This document shows positions 26,009 through 36,300 of a stretch of DNA of 64,000 bases, piece after piece. Position 1 is the first letter of the stretch; each line of letters opens with the position of its first letter. The translations under genes were made by a program, and so were the position numbers. Under the pieces are notes generated by a model that saw only the letters and a program-made list of their open reading frames with translations, was not told the origin of the DNA and did not search any database. This stretch comes from an uncultured Alphaproteobacteria bacterium (lineage in GTDB: Bacteria; Pseudomonadota; Alphaproteobacteria; RF32; CAG-239). The DNA lies in assembly GCA_944393225.1 (NCBI GenBank), contig CALXZK010000008.1, forward strand, positions 1 to 64,000, in the 5' to 3' direction.

Positions 26009-29000
26009 TTAATTCCTCCGGTTTTTTGCAACTTCTAATAAAACATATCCCGATACATTTTTATCTAAATCTATATAAGAACCATTGTTCTTAATGTAAC
26101 CGATTGTTTCTCCGCCGGCATTTAAGACCTTGCCTCCCGCAGACATACGCCCCGCATACTTACCATCATTTCTCAGTACCGTTGCGCCAATCTTAAATAT
26201 TCTACCCAAGATATTGCCTTCATTATCAGTTGCCAAATCTTTAGATAATGTTCTGCCGATGATGTTACCATCTTTTGCACGAATTGTACCATCAATATTT
26301 ACATAACCCACAACTTTATCATTATTTCCGATAATGATATCGCCATTCAAGACATCTCCGTACAATTTTCCGGCATCACTGATAACACTGCCATCAGGCA
26401 AAGCCCTGCCGATTTTGCTGTTATATATGTCTATAACCGAACCATCAGGTAATACGGCACCGCTGATTTCTCCCGAAAAATCTATAACTGTACCGCTTTT
26501 CAAAATACTATAATTCTTATCTGATGAACCACCGGGCAGGATGATGCCGATTGCTTCATTCTTCATATCCAAAATATCACCCACACCATTGACAATGCCG
26601 CGATAATGTCCCCAAGTGTCTATAACAATATCTTCCGGAACAACCTCTCCGATAACATCGCCTTTGGCATTAATCACCTTGCCGTCAGATGATACTTTAC
26701 CATTATCTTTTCCATCAAAATCTATCACTCTGGCATTGTTCATCACATATCCCAAATAAGAGCCGTCATAACCTATAGCTGCACCTTTTTTGAGTAAAGC
26801 TCCTTGATATTCTCCCTTATTGTTGAAGAATGTACCTTTAGCATCAATTTGTCCTAAAACCTCGCCAAATTTATTAATAACTTTCCCATCGGGTAGGCTT
26901 TGTCCAACAATATCGCCATTAAAGTCGACAATATTTCCTTGAGGAATTGCTCTTCCGAATGTTTTTCCATAAAAGCTATTTGCGCTTTTTAATTTGCCAA
27001 TATTTATTCCTTTATTGTTATACACTTTTCCATCAAAGAAAGGTCTTCCGATGACATTTCCTTTGGCATCTAAAATAGATACTTTGTCATCCAAAGCAAC
27101 ACCGATAACTTGATTTTTAGAATCCAAGATCAAATTGTTGACGGACAATTTTCCTTGTCCTTCTGCACGTTCTACAATACCCGCATCATCAACAACATCT
27201 AAAAAGTTTCCTTCCAAATCAAAGGCATATTTTTTACCGGTAAGCTTTCCGGCATAACCACCTTTTTTGTTTAAAACTTCTCCGTTGATATTCATGCAAC
27301 CAATGGCTTCTTTACGCGAATTGAAAACAAGATTGTTATTGCCTACCATACCGAGATAGTTATTATTGTAATCGACAACCATGCCTTTACGTGCAACTCG
27401 TCCGATAACCACACCTTTTTCATCTAATACGGTTCCATCGGGATTTAAGCAGCCTGCATATTTTCCATCAGGACCATAAACCAATCCATCTACTCTTGCA
27501 TCTCCGATGTGACGACAGTTGTTATCATATACTTTACCTGTGGTAACAACTTCGCCCAGATAATTTCCCGAAGCATCGACCACTGTTCCGTCAAAATTGA
27601 TTTTAGCTTTGGTATCCTCATTATTCTTTTTAATTTTTCCGTCTTTATCCAAAACGCCGATTTGCTTACAACCATAGCCAATAACCAAACCACCGCGCAG
27701 CATTTGAGCTACAACCTCTGAACCTGAAACGTCTTTTACCAATCCGTTTGATAGTACTCGACCGATGATTTCTTGTTGTGTGTTATATACGCTTCCGTCA
27801 TTACCAACGCGTCCCAAAACGACACCTCGCGGTGTTATCGGCAGCATTGTTGTTTCCACCAAAGCACCAACAATCTCCGGCATATTACTAATGATACGAC
27901 CGTTTTCATTTACCTTACCGACTATATTTCCGGAGAAATCTTTAGCATTACCATTTTTATCAATATAGCCGATAATATTGCCGTCGTTATCCAAAGCAAG
28001 ATTCATTGAACTCTCAACTTTACCGACGACTTGCAAATCTTTGGTATAGACTTCACCATCTTCGTTGACTTCGCCCAAACTTTTACCCGTACTATCAAAG
28101 GCTTCATCACCTTCGGCATAGCCAACTACTTTTCCTTGGTCATCATAAAGCATATTGACGCTTTTACCAACTTTACCGATAACTTTGCCATCTTTATCAA
28201 TAATTTGACCGTTTTCATCAACCTTACCCAGAATATTGCCATCAAAATCAACAACCGTTCCGTCATCTTGAACATAACCAATCAAATTACCATCTGCGTC
28301 ATAAGCTAATTGGCGCTCATCGCCAACAACACCTATTTTCTTGTGTTGCAGAACATTACCATTGGCATCGACTTGTCCGGTTACATTACCATTTTCATCA
28401 ACCACTTGATTTTTATCATTAACATAACCGATAACTCGACCATCTTCTCTAACCGCCAATTTGCCACGATTTCCGGTCATGCCGATTGTTTTCTCACGAA
28501 CAACATTTCCGTTTTCATCAATATGCCCGATAACTCTGCCCGCAGCATTTACCACAGAACCGTTTGGCATGACAACACCAAGCTTGTTACCATTTTTATC
28601 AACAGCGACACGTCCTTGTTTGGAAACCGTTCCTAATATATTGCCTTTTAAGTCGACAACTTCTCCTCGTCCGTTAACTCGTCCGATAATATTGCCGTTT
28701 TTATCGACGACACTTCCATCCGGCATCACTTTGCCAATAACGTTACCGTTTTCATCATAGACATAGCCGGTTTCAATAGCTCGTCCAATTACATTTCCGT
28801 CTTTATCGACAACACTACCGTCCGGCAAAACTCGACCGATAACGTTACCATTTTTATCAACGACAGAGCCATCCGCACTTACATAGCCGATAACATTGCC
28901 GTTTTCATCTAAAACGACCCTCTGGTTGTCTGCAATACCGATAATATTTCCGTTATCATCAATAATCAGTCCATTACTGTTGGTTCTACCGATAATTTTC

Positions 29001-29746
29001 TGAGAAGCATCTCTAACCAAGCCGTCTTTATCAATGGTACCGATAACTTGTCCGTCGATACCAATAGCCTGTTTAACAGCCTCCGCATCGCTCGTCGGAG
29101 ATGTAGATGTTCCGAGAGGAAGCTCGCACGAGGTGCAATCTTCTTTATTAACGGCACTACCGATGACCGGAACTTTTTCTGATTTGGCATTTTGCGCTGA
29201 AACATTGGTTTCATGCCAAGATACAATAAAATTATTTTGAACATTTCCGGCAACAACCGGTACCCAAGTCATGGTAATGTGACAAGTATCTTTACCGACC
29301 AAAGTTTTGCCGCTACAACCATCTTCAAAATTAAAACCTTCTGCCGGTGGTTCAGCCAACAAAACAGACGTAATTTTAATTGAAGCCTTTCCTGTTGTTC
29401 CTATGGTTAAAACATTTTTGGCATCCGTTCCCAAAACCACTTGTCCCAGAGGAACCGGATTTGGCGTTGTTGTAATGGGAATTCCAATATCTTCAATGGT
29501 TTGAAACTCAATACTATTATCTAAAAGCGGACTTTCTGCACCGATGTTAATGGCATCATCATTATCGGTAAAAGACGGCTCTTCATATTCGTAAGTATTA
29601 TTATCTTCCGATATCAACAGCATGACACCCAACAAAAAGATGATAAGCGAAGATATACCAACAATTAAAATAATTCGGTTGGTTTTTCTGACATAGCTTT
29701 CCGAATGGGTTAACGGAGCTTGCTGTTCTTTGTCATTTTTCATCAT
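26009..29746 (-). CDS. membrane-anchored repeat protein, N-terminal half of a split VirB10/DotG
   Basis: A 1245-residue protein. A cytoplasmic N-terminus is followed by one membrane helix (about 26-48, RIILIVGISSLIIFLLGVML), the usual VirB10/DotG start. Residues 95-200 form an immunoglobulin-like domain of the ASH type (PVPLGQVVLGTDAKNVLTIG, CHITMTWVPVVAGNVQ) with Cys residues. From about residue 230 to the end it is the same IG-x-V-x-x-DG-x-V-x-D repeat array as the next gene, and there is no TrbI domain. It overlaps the VirB9 stop by four bases (ATGA) and ends three bases before the VirB10-C start. Together the two proteins have every part of one extended VirB10. Confidence 0.75.
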   Translation of the reverse strand: MMKNDKEQQAPLTHSESYVRKTNRIILIVGISSLIIFLLGVMLLISEDNNTYEYEEPSFTDNDDAINIGAESPLLDNSIEFQTIEDIGIPITTTPNPVPLGQVVLGTDAKNVLTIGTTGKASIKITSVLLAEPPAEGFNFEDGCSGKTLVGKDTCHITMTWVPVVAGNVQNNFIVSWHETNVSAQNAKSEKVPVIGSAVNKEDCTSCELPLGTSTSPTSDAEAVKQAIGIDGQVIGTIDKDGLVRDASQKIIGRTNSNGLIIDDNGNIIGIADNQRVVLDENGNVIGYVSADGSVVDKNGNVIGRVLPDGSVVDKDGNVIGRAIETGYVYDENGNVIGKVMPDGSVVDKNGNIIGRVNGRGEVVDLKGNILGTVSKQGRVAVDKNGNKLGVVMPNGSVVNAAGRVIGHIDENGNVVREKTIGMTGNRGKLAVREDGRVIGYVNDKNQVVDENGNVTGQVDANGNVLQHKKIGVVGDERQLAYDADGNLIGYVQDDGTVVDFDGNILGKVDENGQIIDKDGKVIGKVGKSVNMLYDDQGKVVGYAEGDEAFDSTGKSLGEVNEDGEVYTKDLQVVGKVESSMNLALDNDGNIIGYIDKNGNAKDFSGNIVGKVNENGRIISNMPEIVGALVETTMLPITPRGVVLGRVGNDGSVYNTQQEIIGRVLSNGLVKDVSGSEVVAQMLRGGLVIGYGCKQIGVLDKDGKIKKNNEDTKAKINFDGTVVDASGNYLGEVVTTGKVYDNNCRHIGDARVDGLVYGPDGKYAGCLNPDGTVLDEKGVVIGRVARKGMVVDYNNNYLGMVGNNNLVFNSRKEAIGCMNINGEVLNKKGGYAGKLTGKKYAFDLEGNFLDVVDDAGIVERAEGQGKLSVNNLILDSKNQVIGVALDDKVSILDAKGNVIGRPFFDGKVYNNKGINIGKLKSANSFYGKTFGRAIPQGNIVDFNGDIVGQSLPDGKVINKFGEVLGQIDAKGTFFNNKGEYQGALLKKGAAIGYDGSYLGYVMNNARVIDFDGKDNGKVSSDGKVINAKGDVIGEVVPEDIVIDTWGHYRGIVNGVGDILDMKNEAIGIILPGGSSDKNYSILKSGTVIDFSGEISGAVLPDGSVIDIYNSKIGRALPDGSVISDAGKLYGDVLNGDIIIGNNDKVVGYVNIDGTIRAKDGNIIGRTLSKDLATDNEGNILGRIFKIGATVLRNDGKYAGRMSAGGKVLNAGGETIGYIKNNGSYIDLDKNVSGYVLLEVAKNRRN

Positions 29747-31515
29747 TGAGTTCTGACTACGCTACAAAATATACCATTACGACCGAGTTTAGAACAAACG
29801 GCATCGCCCTCTTCCAAACTTTTAACCGGACCAACTCTTAAGTGGAACAACTCTTTTCCTTGTCCGTCAGCAGGAGTATCAACCGAATAAAATGGTTCAT
29901 ATCCGGCTAAATCAGACTTATATTTTCGGCTTAAATTATTCCACAAAGATTCCAATTTGCTAACATCGGCATCTGTACCTAACTCAATAGAAATATTGGT
30001 ATTAGCATCGAATCCGCTACCATAGCCAAACTGTTGTAAATATTTGCTATTACCGTTGCTTTGGTTGGCTGCCGTTTGATTGGGCAATCTTTGCATTTTG
30101 GAATAATCATAAGCACCGGTAACGGCTCCTTGGTGTTGGGACATGCCTATATTTCCGCCCATCATACCAGAACCATTCATTCCGCCGAAACCATTTACAC
30201 CGCCGGCGGCATAAGCTCCATTCATTCCCATATTATTTGCAGCTCCGCCCATATTCATTCCATTTGCGCCCATACCGGCTTGCATATTTCCATATTGAGG
30301 ATATATGTATTGACCATTGGCGCCCATGCCTTGAGCATTCTGTCCACCCATAGCTCCTGCTGCAGAAGAACCTACGTTAGGGTAATTTTGTGAAGCATTC
30401 GGATCAAATGCTGCTGACAAGTCACCGTTTTTAAGCGGAGGCGGGACATCCCAACCCGGTTTGGCATCATCTGCATATACTCCATATTCCAAGCCAGCTG
30501 AATCAGAACGGCGCAATTTCAAACAAACAATTCTTTTTCCATTTCTTAAAACCAAATCACCAACAGCCTCGACAACTATCAGACGATTATTCGGTCCTTT
30601 GGAACGAAAGCCTACAGGAGTTTCCACTTTTTCATTAATCAATGTAACAATCGGACGCTGGGTCATGTTAATGGCTTTGTTTCCCAAATCGATATAAGTG
30701 AAAATATCGTCACGCCATACGCGTTCGGGCGCAATTACGACGTCTTCCGGATTTGGAACATAAACCTCAATATCAAAACGGAATTTTTCCGGATCTACCG
30801 GAATGGATTTCAACCAATCTTCTTTTTGATTGCGGCGCGTATATGTTGAAGCGACAGACTTTGGATTGCCGTTACCATAAGCTGAAGCACCTTTTCCACC
30901 GTTTGTAACACCACCACCGCCACTACCAAAAGAACCTATTGAAGAGCCACTATCTCCCTCTGCTCCAATAACCTCAATATCGATAATTGAGTTTGTTAAG
31001 CGCTCGGTATTGACACCTTCGCTTCGAACATAAAAGACATAGCGATTTCCTGAACGACCAAAAATAATTACGTTGGTATCAACGCCGACATTGGCTCCTT
31101 TTTTAGGATACAATAAAACAGTGTTAGGTCCCGAGATTTGTCCGTCAAAAGTTGAATTATCACCGATATAAACATCTTCAATCATTTCCCAATCAGGAAA
31201 ATTAATCATTGTTATCATACCTTCACGCAAGCGTATCGGCAAAACCAAATCTGACGACCAATAATATTTTGAGTAAGCCGGCTTTGTTTGACCCTCACCC
31301 AAATTTTGCAAAGGATCCAACCATGCGCTTTGCATCATACCGATTGAGCCAAACCCAGCATAGCTCATATCCATAGAACGGTACTGACCTTGATCCTGAT
31401 CTGCGCTTTGATCCAAGCTGTTTTCCTGAGCGACGGCTACTCCGCTGCCCATTGGGAAAGCCATTGCACATAAGGAAAATATTTTTATTATTTGTTGTTT
31501 CATTTTTAATACCAT
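29743..31515 (-). CDS. virB9: VirB9 core protein with C-terminal SPOR domain
   Basis: A 590-residue exported protein. Signal peptide, then a VirB9 N-domain (about 85-175: VLPIRLREGMITMINFPDW, NTVLLYPKKG, YVFYVRS), a Gly-rich spacer, and a VirB9 C-domain (about 235-340: VWRDDIFTYIDLG, NNRLIVVEAVGDLVLRNG). A Gly/Met/Asn/Ala-rich linker of about 120 residues follows. The last 90 residues fit a SPOR peptidoglycan-binding domain (ISIELGTDADVSKLESLW, LFHLRVGPVKSLEEG, CSKLGRNGIFCSVV). VirB9 makes the outer-membrane core with VirB7 and VirB10; the SPOR domain would tie it to denuded septal-type glycan. It lies nine bases after the VirB8 gene. Confidence 0.85.
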   Translation of the reverse strand: MVLKMKQQIIKIFSLCAMAFPMGSGVAVAQENSLDQSADQDQGQYRSMDMSYAGFGSIGMMQSAWLDPLQNLGEGQTKPAYSKYYWSSDLVLPIRLREGMITMINFPDWEMIEDVYIGDNSTFDGQISGPNTVLLYPKKGANVGVDTNVIIFGRSGNRYVFYVRSEGVNTERLTNSIIDIEVIGAEGDSGSSIGSFGSGGGGVTNGGKGASAYGNGNPKSVASTYTRRNQKEDWLKSIPVDPEKFRFDIEVYVPNPEDVVIAPERVWRDDIFTYIDLGNKAINMTQRPIVTLINEKVETPVGFRSKGPNNRLIVVEAVGDLVLRNGKRIVCLKLRRSDSAGLEYGVYADDAKPGWDVPPPLKNGDLSAAFDPNASQNYPNVGSSAAGAMGGQNAQGMGANGQYIYPQYGNMQAGMGANGMNMGGAANNMGMNGAYAAGGVNGFGGMNGSGMMGGNIGMSQHQGAVTGAYDYSKMQRLPNQTAANQSNGNSKYLQQFGYGSGFDANTNISIELGTDADVSKLESLWNNLSRKYKSDLAGYEPFYSVDTPADGQGKELFHLRVGPVKSLEEGDAVCSKLGRNGIFCSVVRTQ

Positions 31516-31523
31516 TCTACTTT

Positions 31524-32261
31524 TTACTGAACTTTATTATATGTTAATGAATATCTATCTACCGTAAAGCCAACCGGATTTTTCAGTCTTTCGCCGGATT
31601 TCACGGTTTTTCCGCGATACGTTATACGCAGCGATGCCGTCCAATAGTTCACTTGTGGCTTGCTGGAATCCGGATACATATCTCTGGTTTCATATTCAAC
31701 TTGCCACAAACCACGTGTCAACTCATTCACAGAGATAATTTTTACCGAACGTGTTAATCCCTTACTGCGAATGATGCTCAGAGCCTTCAAAGCCGTTCTT
31801 TTCTGAAAATCTTCATAGACGGCAGGAGAAGACATTTCCTGAATCGGACCGCCGGGCATCCAGCGCGCTTCCATCTCCGGAATATTAGAGGTGAAAGAGC
31901 TGCGCAAAAGCACATATTGACGAACAAAAACTTCCGTTACCGCTTTTTCATCTTCCAAATTGCGCAACGGAGCGATGTTGAAAACCTGTTCATCTTTATC
32001 TTGAAAAGACAACAAGAAAGGTTCAACCCGGAACAACGGCATAACTTGAAAAATTGCCAATATCAAAACGATATTACAACAAATGCTGATTGCTGTTACG
32101 ATAGCAAAAGCACGAGCCGTCCACAGATATCTCTTTTCGGCAATATTGGCAACGAAAACATTTTCTGCTCTGGGACGTTGCTGCTGAGGTGCTGCTCGGC
32201 GCGGTTGTCCGCTGCCAATCAGCCTTTGTTCCGTATTATTTCCTTGTAGGCTTTCAACCAT
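31524..32261 (-). CDS. virB8: VirB8-like inner-membrane protein, copy 1
   Basis: A 245-residue bitopic protein. A basic cytoplasmic N-terminus is followed by one membrane helix (about 50-77) and a periplasmic NTF2-like domain. Landmarks are MPLFRVEPFLL just after the helix, MEARWMPGG, NYWTASLRITY, and the terminal NPVGFTVDRYSL that typifies VirB8. VirB8 is an assembly factor that links the inner-membrane platform to the core. It sits between the VirB7-like and VirB9 genes, the canonical order. A second VirB8 lies upstream at 33359. Duplicated VirB8 occurs in rickettsial T4SS, and DotI/DotJ are the paired equivalents in Dot/Icm systems. Confidence 0.88.
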   Translation of the reverse strand: MVESLQGNNTEQRLIGSGQPRRAAPQQQRPRAENVFVANIAEKRYLWTARAFAIVTAISICCNIVLILAIFQVMPLFRVEPFLLSFQDKDEQVFNIAPLRNLEDEKAVTEVFVRQYVLLRSSFTSNIPEMEARWMPGGPIQEMSSPAVYEDFQKRTALKALSIIRSKGLTRSVKIISVNELTRGLWQVEYETRDMYPDSSKPQVNYWTASLRITYRGKTVKSGERLKNPVGFTVDRYSLTYNKVQ

Positions 32262-32277
32262 TGATTTTGCTCACAGA

Positions 32278-32469
32278 TTAAATTGTTTCGATATACCAAT
32301 CAGGCAAATTTTTAGGAAGATCAATATGCATGCATGCACAAGGAGACAATTTGAGCTCGTTTACACCTTTACCAACACCGACCGGCTCCGGCTCATAATA
32401 TGAACCAAAGCAACCAGTTAACAAGAACAATGTTGCCAAAGCTAAGATTTTGCAAGAAATTTTCATCAT
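32278..32469 (-). CDS. virB7: VirB7-like small lipoprotein
   Basis: A 63-residue lipoprotein. The signal ends LTGC at residue 20, followed by a short Pro-rich mature part with two close Cys residues (SPCACMH) near the middle. Size, lipidation and position next to VirB8 and VirB9 fit VirB7, which anchors the outer-membrane core and can form disulfides with VirB9. VirB7 sequences are too short for firm homology, so the call rests on context. There are two possible starts (ATG ATG); AGGCC lies upstream. Confidence 0.7.
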   Translation of the reverse strand: MMKISCKILALATLFLLTGCFGSYYEPEPVGVGKGVNELKLSPCACMHIDLPKNLPDWYIETI

Positions 32470-32600
32470 TAAGGCCTTTCTCTGATTTAAATATTCTTTA
32501 TGTTATTTTAACAATTAAACTCTTTTAACATAAATGTCTAATATCAAGCAGATAAAATCCCCAACTTATCAACAAATAATCTTTTATTTATGATTTTCTT

Positions 32601-33359
32601 TTAGAAAATTTCTACTTCAGACTGAGAATATCTGGTTACGGTAAAACCAATTGGATTGATTAAACGACGTCCCATAAAGATGCGTTCAGGATAAAATCTG
32701 GCTGTTACAGAAGCTGTCCAATATCTTTCTTTCATTATTAAAGCTCCTCCGGTACTTGAATTTCCGGGACGCAATTCATAAGTTTTGAAGTCGACCTTCC
32801 AAACTTCACTTCGTTTCCCGCCTTGCCGACCAATAGATATGATTTCAACTTCTCGCACAAAATTGTAATAATCTTTTTTCTCCATCATGGACTTTGTGCT
32901 ATCGCGAAACTGATAAAATACCGGCCAAGATGACAAAAAGTTTATCATTCCGCCCGGAAGCCAACGGCTACTCATTTCTACTTCATCACTAATGACCGTA
33001 TTGCGCAATATAACATATTGCTTGATAAATGTTTCCAGCAATAAATCTTTTGATGCCATATTTTGAGATATTGGCTCAGATCGAACCATGTTTTCCGAAT
33101 TATCTTGCCGAATGATTAAAAACGGCTCAACTTCAACCAACGGAGCTAAATGAAACAAAGCCAAACTTGCACTCAAAAAGACAAGCAAAGATATTGTGGC
33201 AAAGAAAATGAATAAACGCGATAGCCACATATAGTAAACCATTTTCAGAGAAGATGTTTCTTTTTCTTCTTGGCTGATAAAATTGGTATGTGCGTGCCTA
33301 TTCTTATCTGCAATAGATAAGATTTGCGCTCCTTGCCCCAAAGAATTTACTTCGTTCAT
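32601..33359 (-). CDS. virB8: VirB8-like inner-membrane protein, copy 2
   Basis: A 252-residue bitopic protein parallel to the 31524 gene: N-terminal cytoplasmic stretch, helix at about 47-73, then LAPLVEVEPFLII, MSSRWLPGGM, RYWTASVTARFY and the closing NPIGFTVTRYSQ. The two copies share layout and motifs but differ across most positions, so the duplication is old and the copies have probably specialised, perhaps as a hetero-oligomer. It is separated from the VirB7-like gene by a 131-base gap without visible genes and lies 21 bases after the large coiled-coil gene. Confidence 0.87.
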   Translation of the reverse strand: MNEVNSLGQGAQILSIADKNRHAHTNFISQEEKETSSLKMVYYMWLSRLFIFFATISLLVFLSASLALFHLAPLVEVEPFLIIRQDNSENMVRSEPISQNMASKDLLLETFIKQYVILRNTVISDEVEMSSRWLPGGMINFLSSWPVFYQFRDSTKSMMEKKDYYNFVREVEIISIGRQGGKRSEVWKVDFKTYELRPGNSSTGGALIMKERYWTASVTARFYPERIFMGRRLINPIGFTVTRYSQSEVEIF

Positions 33360-33380
33360 TTATTTATGCTCTTCTTTTCC

Positions 33381-36300
33381 TTAATATGCCGCACAATATG
33401 CCGGTTTTAATGCTTTCAATGTTTCTTCAAAATCTTCATCGCCGTTTTTCTCATATGTGTCATCTACCGCGGTGTTAGTTGTGGCTGTTTTAATTTGTTC
33501 TGAAAAGTCAGATAAATTGTCAACATCCATCGTCATTGATACCACAGCTTCACTATCCAGCATCAAACCTTGATAAACTCTATTGTAAGAAGCTTGACTG
33601 TCTGACAAAACCTCGGAATCTCCCGGTTCAATACTATCTATTCCGCCTTTGGCTTTAGACATATAATTTTCTTTTGCCTTTTTAAGTTGTTTTACAGCTA
33701 AGTCAAAATCTTCTTCTTTAGAAATATCAAAATCTTCGCTCGGTTCAAAGCCAAATTCTCGTAAACTTGTATAAAGTTCATCTTTGGTTTCTTTTACCTG
33801 CTCTTCGAGCTCATCCAAAGCCTGCTGATATTTCTGTTCAATTTCAACATGATCCAAGAAATCACCTACTTGGTTATTGTTATATTGAGCTCTGACATAG
33901 ATGTCATCATTTTGTTGTTCGGCTGCATTCAATTCTTGAGCATCCTCTTGGTTAGCCCTTTCTTCCATACGAATGCCATAGTTAACAACTGATTGCATAT
34001 ACGGGCTATATCCAAACGCTCTTTGTACGAAACTTCCGTCAGAAAGCATCTTACCGCTATAGACATTGATAATGCTTCCCAACTCACTTGCCTCGCCTTC
34101 GGTTACAAAAGATGTTGAGGTGTTGCCACTTTCATCGTCTTTGTTCAGCAATGTTAAGTATGGTCTGGAAACGGCTCCGATACCATTTTCGGCGCGTCCG
34201 ATGGTTGTCTTACATTTTGCTGAAACTTCTTGGCATACCGGCAAACCTTGAGATAGCAAAGCTGTTCTTCTTTCACCGGTAACAAAGCTCAAGCCCATGA
34301 AGTATTCATCAGCGTTGGTTGAGCCCTTATCTATTATTGCCGTATCAACCACGCCCGTACCATTATCAATAATGCCTGATGCATTACATGTACCTTTGTC
34401 GCTCTTTACGTCTTTCAAGACACACGGATAAATACCTCCGCGATAAAGAGTTGACATTTCAGCACCGAGTTGTAACGGATTATATTCAGGCGGAGTGGTT
34501 CCGTCAGGTTCCGTATCCATATCGGCTGTCAGATAAAACTCACTATCCACAAAAGCTTTATCTTTTAACATCAACTTCCATATTTCAGGTATTCTACCAC
34601 CATAGGATAAGAACTTTTCTTTGTCGATGATTGATATCGGAAAACTTTCAGTCTTTGTCCAAATCTGTTTAACACCACCAATCGGAAGCTTAATGCTTTT
34701 ATATTGTCCGACTTCCATTTTTGGTGTGTCTTTACCTATGTTTTGTAGGTCGATATAATCTAATCTTACATATTCTCTCAAAGGCGGAAGATTATAGTCC
34801 GGCATCGCTTTTGGAGCGGAGAAGTCTTCTTTCTTCGGCTGAGAACCTACAAAATATTGGCTATCAACTCCGGTATAAACACCTTCTAACATTTTATCAA
34901 ATAACGGAATTGATAATAAGACAGTGGTATTTTTAACAGAATCTCGATAATTGCTTAAATACAACTCTCTCATTTGTTCATCCATGAAAGAACTGATTAC
35001 AATATCAATATTATAGTTGGTTAAATCGTGAACTTTAGCTACAGCTGCATCTAAAGTAACACCAGCTATTTGTGCTTCTTTTCCGTTCAAACTGTCAATC
35101 AAAGCCTGATGATATGAGGCAATTGTATCTTGAACCTGTCCACGATACAAATCATCTCCCAAAGCTTTTAAGGCTGACAATGTTTTATCAATATTTTCAT
35201 ACGCAACCTCTTTTGCATCTTCAATAATCAAATCGGTTTGACCGACAATTTGTTGTGCCGTAACCATAGATTTGCTTCCAATAGCTGCTTTGGCTGCAAT
35301 TTCGGCCGCATCAATTTTTTCATTTTTCTCTTTTAATTCTTTTTCAATCTCTTTTACTTTTTCATTATATTTATCTAATGCAACTTGACGCTCTCTGGCT
35401 GCTTTATCATTAGCTTGAGCGATTTTAGTTTGAATCTCACTCTCAAATTGGATTTTTTCTTGTTTTTTACGATTTACAATATCAGTTTGTTCATCATACA
35501 AATTTTGAATATTGTTTCTTTCAGCAATTTGATCGTTGATTTTCTTTTCAATACTGCTTATTTCCGTTTGTATTTGAGATTTCAGATTATTATATTCCGT
35601 ACGTTGTTCTTCCGTAATTCCGGAACCAGCCAACAATGTATCATAATTGCTGATTTCTTGGCGCAATTCATTGATTTCTTGTGACAAGTTACTGTTTTCA
35701 GTATTAATATCGCTGATTTGCGTCATATACTGATCTCTTTTGCGGTTAGCCTCATCGATTTCTCGATTAAACTGTGCAACTTTTTCATCACGCTCTTTGT
35801 TTAATGCGGCAACGGTTGTTGATCTTTCATTTTCTATTCGAGCCAACTCTGCCTCATATTCTTGGCGAGCTGTTTCCAAATCTTTTTCATATATGCCTCT
35901 TGCCGTTAAACGTGCATCTACGGCAGCTTGTGTTATTTGCTTTTCTGCCTCATTCATATACTCTTCTTGACGTTCGAATACTTTGTCGGCAATTCTTTGA
36001 CGAACATCTTCCGGAATAGAATAGTTCTTAATATAATTTTTGATATGTTTATATTTTCTTTGTAAATATTGACCATAAAATGTTTTTTGATCTGTCCATA
36101 CCGGAAAACGTTTTTTTACGCCGCCTAAGTTTGATGAGCTCCAATCCGGTCCCGAAGAAGTGCTATAACCGGCCAAATAATCAGCCATCCAAACGGCAAC
36201 TTCCGAACCAATGTCTTTACTCATTAAGTCGGTTTTTCTGTCTTCGGCTTCCAATTCTTCTTGACGACTTGGTTCCTTAAAGTAGGTGCCTCCTGTTTGT

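Noticed and set aside
26003-26012. Possibility that the two giant repeat genes are one gene broken by a frameshift or stop
   Set aside because: The downstream gene has its own GGAGG, start codon and a convincing signal peptide, and the upstream one ends cleanly after a complete repeat array.
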